NCBI RefSeq assembly: GCF_031177825.1
Contig: NZ_JAPSKE010000007.1
Span: 243,048 to 307,047 of the forward strand
Reading direction: 5' to 3'
DNA length: 64,000 nt
DNA from: Paenibacillus sp.
GTDB lineage: Bacteria > Bacillota > Bacilli > Paenibacillales > YIM-B00363
Under the pieces are notes generated by a model. The model was given only the letters and a program-made list of their open reading frames with translations, ran no database searches and had not been told where the DNA came from. The translations under genes were made by a program, and so were the position numbers. The first letter of the stretch is position 1. The number at the start of each line of letters is the position of its first letter. This document shows positions 51,772 to 59,781 of this stretch, one piece after another.

Positions 51772-51782
51772 TGGTCTTACCA
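51772..51782 (+). promoter_or_regulatory. FadR-type GntR operator (site 7)
   Basis: TGGTCTTACCA immediately before a TATTAT (51783-51788), about 45 bases upstream of the sialidase-like gene. It makes the secreted enzyme part of the same regulon. Confidence 0.7.
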
Positions 51783-51826
51783 TATTATATGAGTTGAAAC
51801 CAAGTAGATAGGGGCGTGTTTGAGGT

Positions 51827-54800
51827 ATGAAAAAGGTTTGTCTTCTGCTTGTTCTACTCTTATTTGCAGGATGTTTTCCGCAGGGATGGCAAGAAAATAA
51901 CATCGCGTCCGCAAGCAAGTGGCAGGGAACGGTCGGCTATTTGAATTTCGACAGCTCCCCGACAACCGGCGCTATCGGAAATTTCGGGTACGCAGGCGGC
52001 GCGTATTTCGATTATTACAGTCGCAGTATCGGAATCGATCTCCAATCGATCCGTACCTTCAATGAAATTCGGTTGATCGATGAAGACACGACCAACCGAG
52101 TCAACCGCAGTACCGACATTACTGTCTATGTAAGTAATGATAATGTAAGTTATACGCAGATGACAGGATGGAGCTTCTGGAAATCGGGTCATGCGATTGT
52201 GCTGTCCAATTTTTCTTCCAGCGCAAGATACGTGAAGGTGCATTCCAATTTTACGAATGACAGCATCGCCGGAAGCCAGCTTAAGCAGGGCAATTTGCAG
52301 CGTATGCTCGAGGTGCATCAGACGTCGAGCGGCACATCCCCCATTGCGGGCAGTGTCGGTTACGTCAATCTGGATAAGGCACCGGCTACCGGGGCCGTGG
52401 GCAACTGGGGCACGATCGTCGCTGCCGCCTTGGACTACAATTATCGAAGCATCGGCGTCGATCTCGGTTCGACGCAATCCTTCAATACCATTGAAATAAT
52501 AGAAAGCCAAGGTCCGTCGCGAGTGGAAAAGACCGACTTGTCGGTATACGTCAGCGATGACAACATGAATTACACCAAAATCCCGGATTGGAATTTTCTC
52601 AAACTGGACCGCAAGCTGATCCTATATAACTTTTCCGCCACAGGCAGGTATGTTAAAGTGCACAACCACTTCGACGACACATCGTTTACCTTTTCGAATA
52701 CGAATCTCCAGAATATGATGTATGTCTCCAATCGTCCAGCCGGTGAATGGGTAGCGGGAAGAGGAGGGACATGGTCGTATCGGAAGTCGATTCAGGTGAC
52801 GAACGGCAGTGCTGCATCGATGCTGGATCGATCTGTTTATGTAACCAAATCGTCGGTAGGCGCTTCCGCCTTGCAGTCGGAGGGCAAAATGGAATATGAC
52901 TTCAGGGACGTGCGGTTTGCCGACGCTGCGGGTCGCGAGCTGGCCTACTCCTTGGATTCAGCAGGTTTCTATGTCAATATCCCTTCCTTAAACCCGGGAA
53001 GTTCAACGATTTATGTTTACTACGGGAATCCTGCCGCGGAATTCGTTGGAGCCGGACAGGAACCGTTGCAAGTGGAATATGGCAATAAGACGTTGGCCGA
53101 CCATTCGACCTCATTCTTTAGGGATAACGTGAAACCGGAAATCATGGCGAACGGGGATATTCTGATGCTTGCCAACAGAGTGAACTCGACGACCAGCGGA
53201 ATTCATGCAAGATATTCCTCGGACGGCGGCCGTACGTGGACGGAACCCGTGCAAATCATTAACTTGAATGATGGGGGCAGGGACGAGCCGGCCAGTTTGT
53301 TCGTCGACCCAAGCAACGGAGACGTATTTCTTTATTTTTATTCGTACTACGGCTACACCACCACGAATTGCCTCACGGCGGGAGATGCCTGCCGCAATGA
53401 CTTGTATTACGCCAAATCGACGGATCATGGACGAACCTTCGGAGAGCCGGTGAAAATAAATACCGGGACTCTCGTGTATAACGGGGTTACCTATCCGATT
53501 AATTACAACGTCACGTACACCAATCCGATTCAGCTTGTGAACGGGGACTGGATCTTCCCATTTGTTTATGTGAAAGCCCCCGACGGCTCTCTTGCTGTCA
53601 GCGTATTGTATTCAACGGATCGCGGCGTAACCTGGACCAAAAGTTCCTCCCAGCTTTCCGTAAGCTCAAGCGGCCACGAAGCGGGGTTATCGGAACCGTC
53701 CATCGTACAGTTGTCGAATGGGCAGCTAAAAATGTATATGCGTCAGCAGATTTCCACGAAATATAAACTTGCCGAAAGCACATCCACGGATAATGGCAGA
53801 ACCTGGTCCGTACCGATCGATTCGCCTGTTTTTTCATCCAATACGATGTCGGTCATGACACGCCATACGAACAACGATATTTTGCTTCTCTGGCCGGGCA
53901 ACAACGCTTTCGGAGGAACCAGCTACCTGCGGAATCCGTTGTCTCTTGCCTACAGTTCCGACGAAACGGCTTCATGGAACGCGATGAGGGATCTGCTGGG
54001 AAGAACGCGTCTGTCCCAGTCGGCCGTGCATTCCGTCCAAAGAGTGGCGACGCAGCCGTCCACGGTAAAAGTCGATCCCCAAACTTATTTATTCAGTTGG
54101 TGGGGGGCGGACTGGTCTACGGCCGAAACGCTGCTGGTCGAAGACTTCGACCGATTCTTGTACCGTTCGCAGGGCGTATCCGATGATTTCGAATACTCCG
54201 ATTTGAAAAACGACTATTGGTGGCAGTTAGGCGGTTCGGTTGCAACCAGCAGCAATGTTTCGAGAAGCGGATCGAGCGCGCTGCGGCTTCTGGATAACAA
54301 TACGACCAATTTAACTGCAGGAAGCAGATTGTTCCCGGGCATGAAAAAAGGAACCGTAAAATTCAGCCTTTATGCTTCTAATCTTGCGAATCTGTTCAGT
54401 TTTTCCCTGCGCGAGCCTTACTCTTACGTGCATAGCGCCCCTGGAACGATGTTCCAGTTCATGGTAGAGACAGACGGTTCGCTGCGAGTGTACAACCGTG
54501 CCGGTCATCGCGTGGAATTGCCTGTGCCAACCGATATTACAACCGGAACTTGGTACGATATCGAGCTTCAATTCGACGTCGCGTCGAAGCAAGTTGGAGT
54601 TTGGGTGAATGGGGCGTTCAAAGGCTCCGTTGAAAATTATTTAGATGGGAATGTAATCACTCATTTCAATATTGCTTCCGGAAGCACCGCCGGTACGGGC
54701 ACCGATGTATATATCGACAATCTGACCATTCAGGATACGGGCGCCGGATTGCCGGCAGCGGGGACGATCGGGGCGGAGCAGGAGATCGATTCCACAGCGC

Positions 54801-55405
54801 CTGTGACAACGGCAACCATTCCCCCAACGGAAGGAACGAATCATTGGCATACAAGAGATGTTCAAGTAACGCTTGACGCGTATGACGATCTTTCGGGTGT
54901 TACCGACACGGTATATCGTATTAATGATGGGCCATGGCAGATTTATACAGACTCGTTTTATGTATCTGATGATGGGATACATACCATCGAGTATCACAGT
55001 ATAGACAACGCCAATAACGTGGAGCCTGCAAAAGAGCTGCAGCTAAAAATCGACAAAACGGCACCTTTGCTAACGATTAGCTTGGATGTTACAACGATTA
55101 AGCCGCCTAATCATGAAATGATACCTGTAAAAGCTTTTTTGGATCTTATCGATGATGTCTCCGGAATTTCATCCGTCGCGCTCACTTCCATTACGAGCAA
55201 TGAAGCTGACGATGGTTCGGGTGACGGAAGTCAGTCTGACGACATTCAAGATACCGAGTACGGCACGCTCGACACATCGTTTCGTTTACGTGCGGAAAGA
55301 TCAGGTCGCAATGAAGGGCGTGTCTATACCATAACTTACACAGCGGCGGATCATGCCAATAACAAGACAACTGCGGTTGCCACCGTTCGCATTCCGCACG
55401 ATTAG
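51827..55405 (+). CDS. Multidomain sialidase-like lipoprotein
   Basis: 1192 residues. A short signal peptide with lipobox LFAGC (Cys16) is followed by two tandem F5/8-type-like modules (about 30-160 and 165-300), a DUF2341-type module (about 305-410, ending IYVYYGNPAA), and a six-bladed propeller with four Asp boxes: SSDGGRTW (~463), STDHGRTF (~529), STDRGVTW (~594) and STDNGRTW (~653). SEPSIVQLSNGQLKMYMRQ resembles the Glu/Arg region of sialidases. Then come a LamG-like module (~790-970) and an OmpL47-type Ig-like module (~1000-1075). The usual FRIP motif is not seen; VKPEIM stands near its place, so sialidase activity is likely but unproven. Displayed on the cell surface. Confidence 0.75.
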   Translation: MKKVCLLLVLLLFAGCFPQGWQENNIASASKWQGTVGYLNFDSSPTTGAIGNFGYAGGAYFDYYSRSIGIDLQSIRTFNEIRLIDEDTTNRVNRSTDITVYVSNDNVSYTQMTGWSFWKSGHAIVLSNFSSSARYVKVHSNFTNDSIAGSQLKQGNLQRMLEVHQTSSGTSPIAGSVGYVNLDKAPATGAVGNWGTIVAAALDYNYRSIGVDLGSTQSFNTIEIIESQGPSRVEKTDLSVYVSDDNMNYTKIPDWNFLKLDRKLILYNFSATGRYVKVHNHFDDTSFTFSNTNLQNMMYVSNRPAGEWVAGRGGTWSYRKSIQVTNGSAASMLDRSVYVTKSSVGASALQSEGKMEYDFRDVRFADAAGRELAYSLDSAGFYVNIPSLNPGSSTIYVYYGNPAAEFVGAGQEPLQVEYGNKTLADHSTSFFRDNVKPEIMANGDILMLANRVNSTTSGIHARYSSDGGRTWTEPVQIINLNDGGRDEPASLFVDPSNGDVFLYFYSYYGYTTTNCLTAGDACRNDLYYAKSTDHGRTFGEPVKINTGTLVYNGVTYPINYNVTYTNPIQLVNGDWIFPFVYVKAPDGSLAVSVLYSTDRGVTWTKSSSQLSVSSSGHEAGLSEPSIVQLSNGQLKMYMRQQISTKYKLAESTSTDNGRTWSVPIDSPVFSSNTMSVMTRHTNNDILLLWPGNNAFGGTSYLRNPLSLAYSSDETASWNAMRDLLGRTRLSQSAVHSVQRVATQPSTVKVDPQTYLFSWWGADWSTAETLLVEDFDRFLYRSQGVSDDFEYSDLKNDYWWQLGGSVATSSNVSRSGSSALRLLDNNTTNLTAGSRLFPGMKKGTVKFSLYASNLANLFSFSLREPYSYVHSAPGTMFQFMVETDGSLRVYNRAGHRVELPVPTDITTGTWYDIELQFDVASKQVGVWVNGAFKGSVENYLDGNVITHFNIASGSTAGTGTDVYIDNLTIQDTGAGLPAAGTIGAEQEIDSTAPVTTATIPPTEGTNHWHTRDVQVTLDAYDDLSGVTDTVYRINDGPWQIYTDSFYVSDDGIHTIEYHSIDNANNVEPAKELQLKIDKTAPLLTISLDVTTIKPPNHEMIPVKAFLDLIDDVSGISSVALTSITSNEADDGSGDGSQSDDIQDTEYGTLDTSFRLRAERSGRNEGRVYTITYTAADHANNKTTAVATVRIPHD

Positions 55406-55488
55406 TCGGAATGCAGCATGAAGTTAACGGAGAAATGAGATCCCTCCTCGGCGTGGGCTCAGTTTACTAGAGTTTCGAGAACGAACCG

Positions 55489-55554
55489 AGCCTGTAGTTC
55501 GCGTTCCGGGAGGAACAGCGGCTGCGGGCTATTTCGGTTTTTAGTAGAATTCTA
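55489..55554 (+). repeat. Hairpin repeat copy 2
   Basis: Hairpin 55489-55530 (AGCCTGTAGTT ... GGCTGCGGGCT arms, inner GTTCC/GGAAC stem) followed by a T-rich tail and TAGTAGAATTCTA (55542-55554). It matches copy 1 at 15484-15555 in arms, inner stem and tail. It lies after the sialidase-like gene at the right edge of locus B. Confidence 0.7.
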
Positions 55555-55814
55555 GGCGACTTGGCGGTAACGTCGCCGCGCTTTGAGGACGACCAGCTGC
55601 AGCCGACCGTCGACGACGCCGGCTTGCGGCACGTCTTGGGCGGATGATTCCGCCGTGGTTTGGAAATCCCGGAGGCAAGCGTTTTTGTGCGCGGAAAATG
55701 TCGGAAATTGTCGGATTGGCGTCGTGGCGCCGAGGACGGAGAGGGGATGGATTTTCGCTGGATTTCAGTCCGCCGCGCGCCGGCATTTCGTCGCCGGCGC
55801 GGGCGCCTGGGGTG
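55555..55814. other. Non-coding or decayed stretch between convergent genes
   Basis: No convincing gene on either strand. G+C-rich, like the flanking chromosome. A short forward frame around 55573-55647 reads like the end of a protein but has no start and no recognised family, so it could be a gene remnant. Confidence 0.4.
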
Positions 55815-56951
55815 TCACTTCGTAGACGAGCCGAGCACGATATCGTGCGCGACGATGTGATGCAGTTCGGTGTCCTCGCGGTTCAACAGGTCGATCAGCA
55901 CCTCGACCGCCCTGCGCCCGATGTCCCGCTCGTTCTGGCGCACATGCGTAAACAGCGGCGGGCCGAGCGGCTGTCCGGGGGAGTCGAAGCAGACGATCTG
56001 GAAGTCGTCGGGAATGCGGCTCCCCCTCGAGAGGAGCACCTCCCGCAAAACCAAGGCCAGATTGTATTCGGCGACGACGAAGGCGGACAGCTCCGGATTC
56101 ATGTCCACGAAGCGGCGCACGGTTTCGAGGTCGATCTGGACGTTGGCGGTGTCGAACGATTGCGGCAAAGAGCTGTACAGCTTCGTCATGAGATGGTCGG
56201 GCTTCGGCGTCCAGCCGCGCTGGATGCAGGCGTCGGTATAGCCCCTCAGCCGATCTTCGACCGCGGTCGTGTTTTCGGCTGGAACGGATAAGAAGCCGAC
56301 TTCGCGGAACCCCTTGTCCAGCAACAGGTTCGTAAGGTCGAAGGCCGCTTTCCAATTGTCGGTATACACGGCATTCGCGGGAATCCCCTTCAAATACCGG
56401 TCGACCAGGACGAGAGGGAAGCGGTCCAGCACGAGCCGCAAAATTTCGGAATTGTAATGTTCGCCGTGCCCGGGGAACACGATCAAGCCGTCGACGCCCC
56501 ACCGCACGAAGGAGCGGATGGCTTCCTGCTCGTTCTCCCGATTGTCGTACGTAAGCTTAATCATCATCCGGCATCCGTTCGACGCGCATTGCTCTTCGAT
56601 GCCCCGAACGAGATCGGCCCCGAACGAATCCGCGAAGTCGGGCAGCACGAGCCCGACCGTTCGCCATTCGTCGTCGTCGCGCTTCTCTTCCGCGCCGTCG
56701 GCATGGCGCCCCGACGCGACGTCCTGCAAGTCCGGAGGCGCGTCGGCGACGAAGGAGCCTCTCCCCTGAATTCTCTCGACGAGCTTATACTGCGAAAGCA
56801 GCTCCAGCGCTTTCTTGGACGTGATGCGGCTGACGTTGAACTGGACCGCCAGCTCCTTCTCCGATGGCACGCGATCGCCTGCCTTCAGCTCGCCCTCTTT
56901 AATTTTCTGATACAGGTGGTTGAAGATCCGTTCGTACCGAGGGATGTCCAT
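55815..56951 (-). CDS. GntR/LacI-type transcriptional regulator (AraR-like)
   Basis: 378 residues. An N-terminal GntR winged helix (IFNHLYQKIKEGELKAGDRV; SRITSKKALELLSQY; RIQGRGSFVAD) is joined to a C-terminal periplasmic-binding-protein-like ligand domain of the LacI family (TVGLVLPDFADSFGADLVRG; DGLIVFPGHG; AFVVAEYNLALVLREVL), the AraR architecture. It likely binds a sugar and releases operators. The start at 56951 (reverse) follows GGAG; the frame could extend to 56978. It is divergent from the mannan genes, with a palindrome just upstream. Confidence 0.9.
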   Translation of the reverse strand: MDIPRYERIFNHLYQKIKEGELKAGDRVPSEKELAVQFNVSRITSKKALELLSQYKLVERIQGRGSFVADAPPDLQDVASGRHADGAEEKRDDDEWRTVGLVLPDFADSFGADLVRGIEEQCASNGCRMMIKLTYDNRENEQEAIRSFVRWGVDGLIVFPGHGEHYNSEILRLVLDRFPLVLVDRYLKGIPANAVYTDNWKAAFDLTNLLLDKGFREVGFLSVPAENTTAVEDRLRGYTDACIQRGWTPKPDHLMTKLYSSLPQSFDTANVQIDLETVRRFVDMNPELSAFVVAEYNLALVLREVLLSRGSRIPDDFQIVCFDSPGQPLGPPLFTHVRQNERDIGRRAVEVLIDLLNREDTELHHIVAHDIVLGSSTK

Positions 56952-56977
56952 AGATTCTCCTGCCTCGCTTCGATGCA

Positions 56978-56989
56978 TTGATATATCAA
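56978..56989. promoter_or_regulatory. Palindromic operator for the GntR/LacI regulator (site 1)
   Basis: TTGATATATCAA, a perfect 12-bp palindrome 27 bases upstream of the regulator start codon; related boxes occur at 57092 and 59684. Confidence 0.6.
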
Positions 56990-57091
56990 CTATAAAACTT
57001 TATTCGCGATTCGGCAACTAAATATATAAGACAGCGGGGTTGTCACGTTTCGGTTGCGGGAGGGAGAGGAAGGATGTCGCAATTTAATATA

Positions 57092-57120
57092 TTGACATAT
57101 TAACACATCGTAAATAGTAT
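57092..57120 (+). promoter_or_regulatory. Promoter and overlapping operator of mannan genes
   Basis: TTGACA (57092-57097) and TAGTAT (57115-57120) with a 17-base spacer. TTGACATATTAA at 57092-57103 matches the palindrome at 56978 except at two positions, so the operator covers the -35 box. Confidence 0.65.
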
Positions 57121-57165
57121 GTTGTGTAGTAGGGTGCATGGAAGATTCAGGGAGGAGTTCGGATC

Positions 57166-58458
57166 ATGGAGATTACGAAAGACGCTTCGGCCGTCGTACA
57201 GCCCCTCGTCAAGGTCGTGGCCGACGCGATGAAGGACCGGCCGAGGGCGGCGGGCATGTTCGAAACCTGTATTCGCAATACGTTGGAAACGACGATTCAA
57301 AGAAAACCGGACGGGACGACGTTCGTCATCACGGGAGATATCCCGGCGATGTGGCTTCGCGACTCCGCCGCGCAGGTTCGGCCTTATTTATTGCTCGCTT
57401 CCGGCGATCGGGACGTGGCGGACATGATCAAGGGCTTGATCGACCGCCAGTTCGAGTGCTTGCTGCGGGATCCTTATGCGAACGCTTTCAACGAATCCGC
57501 CGACGGGAGAGGCCATCAGTCGGACGAAACCGAGATGAGCCCCTGGGTGTGGGAGAGAAAATACGAGATCGACTCGCTTTGTTACCCGATTCAGCTCAGT
57601 TATTTGTTTTGGAAAAACAGCGGTCGTATCGACCACTTCCAAGGCGATTTCGTGAAGGGCGTACGGACGATCTTAGCGTTGTGGAAGCGGGAGCAGCGAC
57701 ACGAGACGGATTCGCCTTACCGGTTCCAGCGCCGGAATTGCCCCGCCTCCGATACGCTGACCCGGGACGGCAAGGGGGCGCCTACCGCGTACACCGGCAT
57801 GACCTGGTCCGGCTTTCGACCGAGCGACGACGCCTGCGCGTACGGCTATTTGATCCCTTCGAACATGTTCGCGGTCGTCGCGCTTCGGTACGTGCGGGAA
57901 ATCGCTCGCGACGTGCTGAGGGACGCCGCGCTCGAGGCGGAAGCGGAGGCGCTGGCGGCGGAGATCGATGCGGGCATCCGAACGCACGGGATCGTTCGTC
58001 ACCCGGAATTCGGGGAGATGTTCGCGTACGAAACGGACGGCATGGGCCGGCATGCGCTGATGGACGACGCCAACGTGCCGAGCTTGCTGTCGATTCCATA
58101 TCTCGGGTACTGCTCGGCGGACGACCCGATTTACCGGAATACGCGCGCGTTCGTGTTAAGCGATCGAAATCCGTACTACTACCGGGGCACCGCGGCGACA
58201 GGCGTCGGAAGTCCGCATACGCCGACGGATTACATCTGGCATATCGGCCTTGCGATGCAAGGACTCACGGCCGCGACGGCGGAGGAGAAGGAGGCGCTGC
58301 TCGACGCGATGGTCCGCACCGACGCAGGGAAGGGTATGATGCACGAGGGGTTCCATAAGGACGATCCGAACCGGTACACGCGCGAATGGTTTTCTTGGGC
58401 CAATATGTTGTTTTGCGAGCTGGCGCTCGATATTTGCGGCGTTCGCGTACGAACGTAA
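57166..58458 (+). CDS. GH125 exo-alpha-1,6-mannosidase
   Basis: 430 residues, the family length, no signal peptide. GH125 enzymes are inverting exo-mannosidases that remove terminal alpha-1,6-linked mannose. Family motifs are [40 protein letters not shown] (with a catalytic-region Asp), [29 protein letters not shown] (catalytic-region Glu) and [18 protein letters not shown]. It acts in the cytoplasm on imported manno-oligosaccharides together with the next gene's enzyme. Regulated by the divergent GntR/LacI protein. Confidence 0.92.
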   Translation: MEITKDASAVVQPLVKVVADAMKDRPRAAGMFETCIRNTLETTIQRKPDGTTFVITGDIPAMWLRDSAAQVRPYLLLASGDRDVADMIKGLIDRQFECLLRDPYANAFNESADGRGHQSDETEMSPWVWERKYEIDSLCYPIQLSYLFWKNSGRIDHFQGDFVKGVRTILALWKREQRHETDSPYRFQRRNCPASDTLTRDGKGAPTAYTGMTWSGFRPSDDACAYGYLIPSNMFAVVALRYVREIARDVLRDAALEAEAEALAAEIDAGIRTHGIVRHPEFGEMFAYETDGMGRHALMDDANVPSLLSIPYLGYCSADDPIYRNTRAFVLSDRNPYYYRGTAATGVGSPHTPTDYIWHIGLAMQGLTAATAEEKEALLDAMVRTDAGKGMMHEGFHKDDPNRYTREWFSWANMLFCELALDICGVRVRT

Positions 58459-58476
58459 CGAAGGAGGAACATACGG

Positions 58477-59541
58477 ATGACGGAATTGTGGGGAGCGAGA
58501 GCCGAGCGCGCTCAGCGCGAGCTGGACGAGAAGTTTTGGAACGAAGATATCGAAATGTATAACATTCGGACGCCGTGCCCGGACGGCGCGTGCAACACGA
58601 TCTTCCACTACTGGTGGATGGCGCATGCGGTGGAGACGTTGACGGACGGCTGGAACCGAACGGGGGCCGCCGTCTACCGGGAGCGGCTCGCGTCGCTGTA
58701 CCGAGGACTGCTGCGGAGGAACGGAGGCGCTTGGCCCAACAACTTGTACGACGACATGGAGTGGATGGCGATCGGCTGGCTTCGCGCATTCCTAGCGACG
58801 GGGGAGGAGTCCTACAAGGCAGCCGCGCTGGAGCTGTGGGAGGACATTAAGACGGGCTGGAACGACCATGTGGGGGGAGGCATCGCGTGGCAGAAGACGC
58901 AGCTCGACTATAAAAATACGCCGGCGAACGCGCCCGCCGCGATATTGGCCGCGCGTCTGTATGCGGCGTTCGGCGACGAGGACGATCTGGCGTGGGCGAA
59001 GCGCATTTACGATTGGGTGAAGCGGACCCTCGTCGATCCGTCGACCGGCTTCGTCTGGGACGGCGCCAATCGGTTGGGCGACGGGAAAATCGACAAGGAC
59101 TGGAAATTTACGTACTGTCAAGGCGTCTTCATCGGCGCCGCCGTCGAGCTGTACCGTCTGACGGGCGACGCCGCCTATCTCGAGGACGCCGCGCGCACGT
59201 GGCGGGCTGCCGTCGCGGAGCTGGCGGAACACCGAACGAGCTTATTCCCGGCGGAAGGCAAGGGGGACGGCGGCCTGTTCAAGGGCATTCTCGTCCGGTA
59301 TGCCGGCGAGCTCGCGCTGACGGCGGGGGACGGACTCGACATCGCCGGCGTCGTCGCCGCCAATGCGGCGTCGCTCTGGGACAACGCGGTCGACGGCGAG
59401 GGGGCGTTGTTCGGGGAACGGTGGGATGCGCGAACGTCAGGCGAAGTGGAGCTGAGCACGCAGCTCAGCGGGATCATCCTGCTGGAGACGATGTCCGTTC
59501 TCGAAGCGGCCGGCCGGATTCGGCAAGCCGAAGGGGCGTAA
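58477..59541 (+). CDS. GH76 family alpha-1,6-mannanase-like protein
   Basis: 354 residues, no signal peptide. The hallmark GH76 Asp pair is present in LYDDMEWMAIGW (Asp92-Asp93), with FHYWWMAH, GGIAWQKTQLDYKN and TYCQGVFIGAAVELYR as further (alpha/alpha)6 landmarks. GH76 endo-mannanases cut alpha-1,6-mannan backbones such as yeast mannan; a cytoplasmic member would process short oligosaccharides. It follows the GH125 gene by 18 bases with AAGGAGG before the ATG. Confidence 0.9.
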   Translation: MTELWGARAERAQRELDEKFWNEDIEMYNIRTPCPDGACNTIFHYWWMAHAVETLTDGWNRTGAAVYRERLASLYRGLLRRNGGAWPNNLYDDMEWMAIGWLRAFLATGEESYKAAALELWEDIKTGWNDHVGGGIAWQKTQLDYKNTPANAPAAILAARLYAAFGDEDDLAWAKRIYDWVKRTLVDPSTGFVWDGANRLGDGKIDKDWKFTYCQGVFIGAAVELYRLTGDAAYLEDAARTWRAAVAELAEHRTSLFPAEGKGDGGLFKGILVRYAGELALTAGDGLDIAGVVAANAASLWDNAVDGEGALFGERWDARTSGEVELSTQLSGIILLETMSVLEAAGRIRQAEGA

Positions 59542-59683
59542 TTCCGTCGTCTTGTCATATCAAGTTGGGTTGACGAGGGGGAGGCTTCCGCCCTTCTTCG
59601 TATTACGCATAAACCTTTTATAATTAAGGGATTAGGCTTTCCTGAGTCAACATGACAATTCCGAAAAAAGTTAAAATAATATG

Positions 59684-59712
59684 TTGACATATCACTACAT
59701 GCGAGCTAGTGT
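59684..59712 (+). promoter_or_regulatory. Promoter and overlapping operator before binding-protein gene
   Basis: TTGACA (59684-59689) and TAGTGT (59707-59712), spacer 17. TTGACATATCAC (59684-59695) matches the regulator's palindrome in 10 of 12 positions. Confidence 0.6.
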
Positions 59713-59781
59713 ATGATGTGTAGGGATTGGAATGAAATTAAAGTTAAAGACAATTTTGGTATCGAGGGGAGATATCGGGTC

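Noticed and set aside
34210..55554. Phage- or transposon-type attachment sites around locus B
   Set aside because: The edge repeats are short, a related copy occurs at 15.5 kb, and no integrase or transposase is present, so a dispersed repeat is the safer reading.
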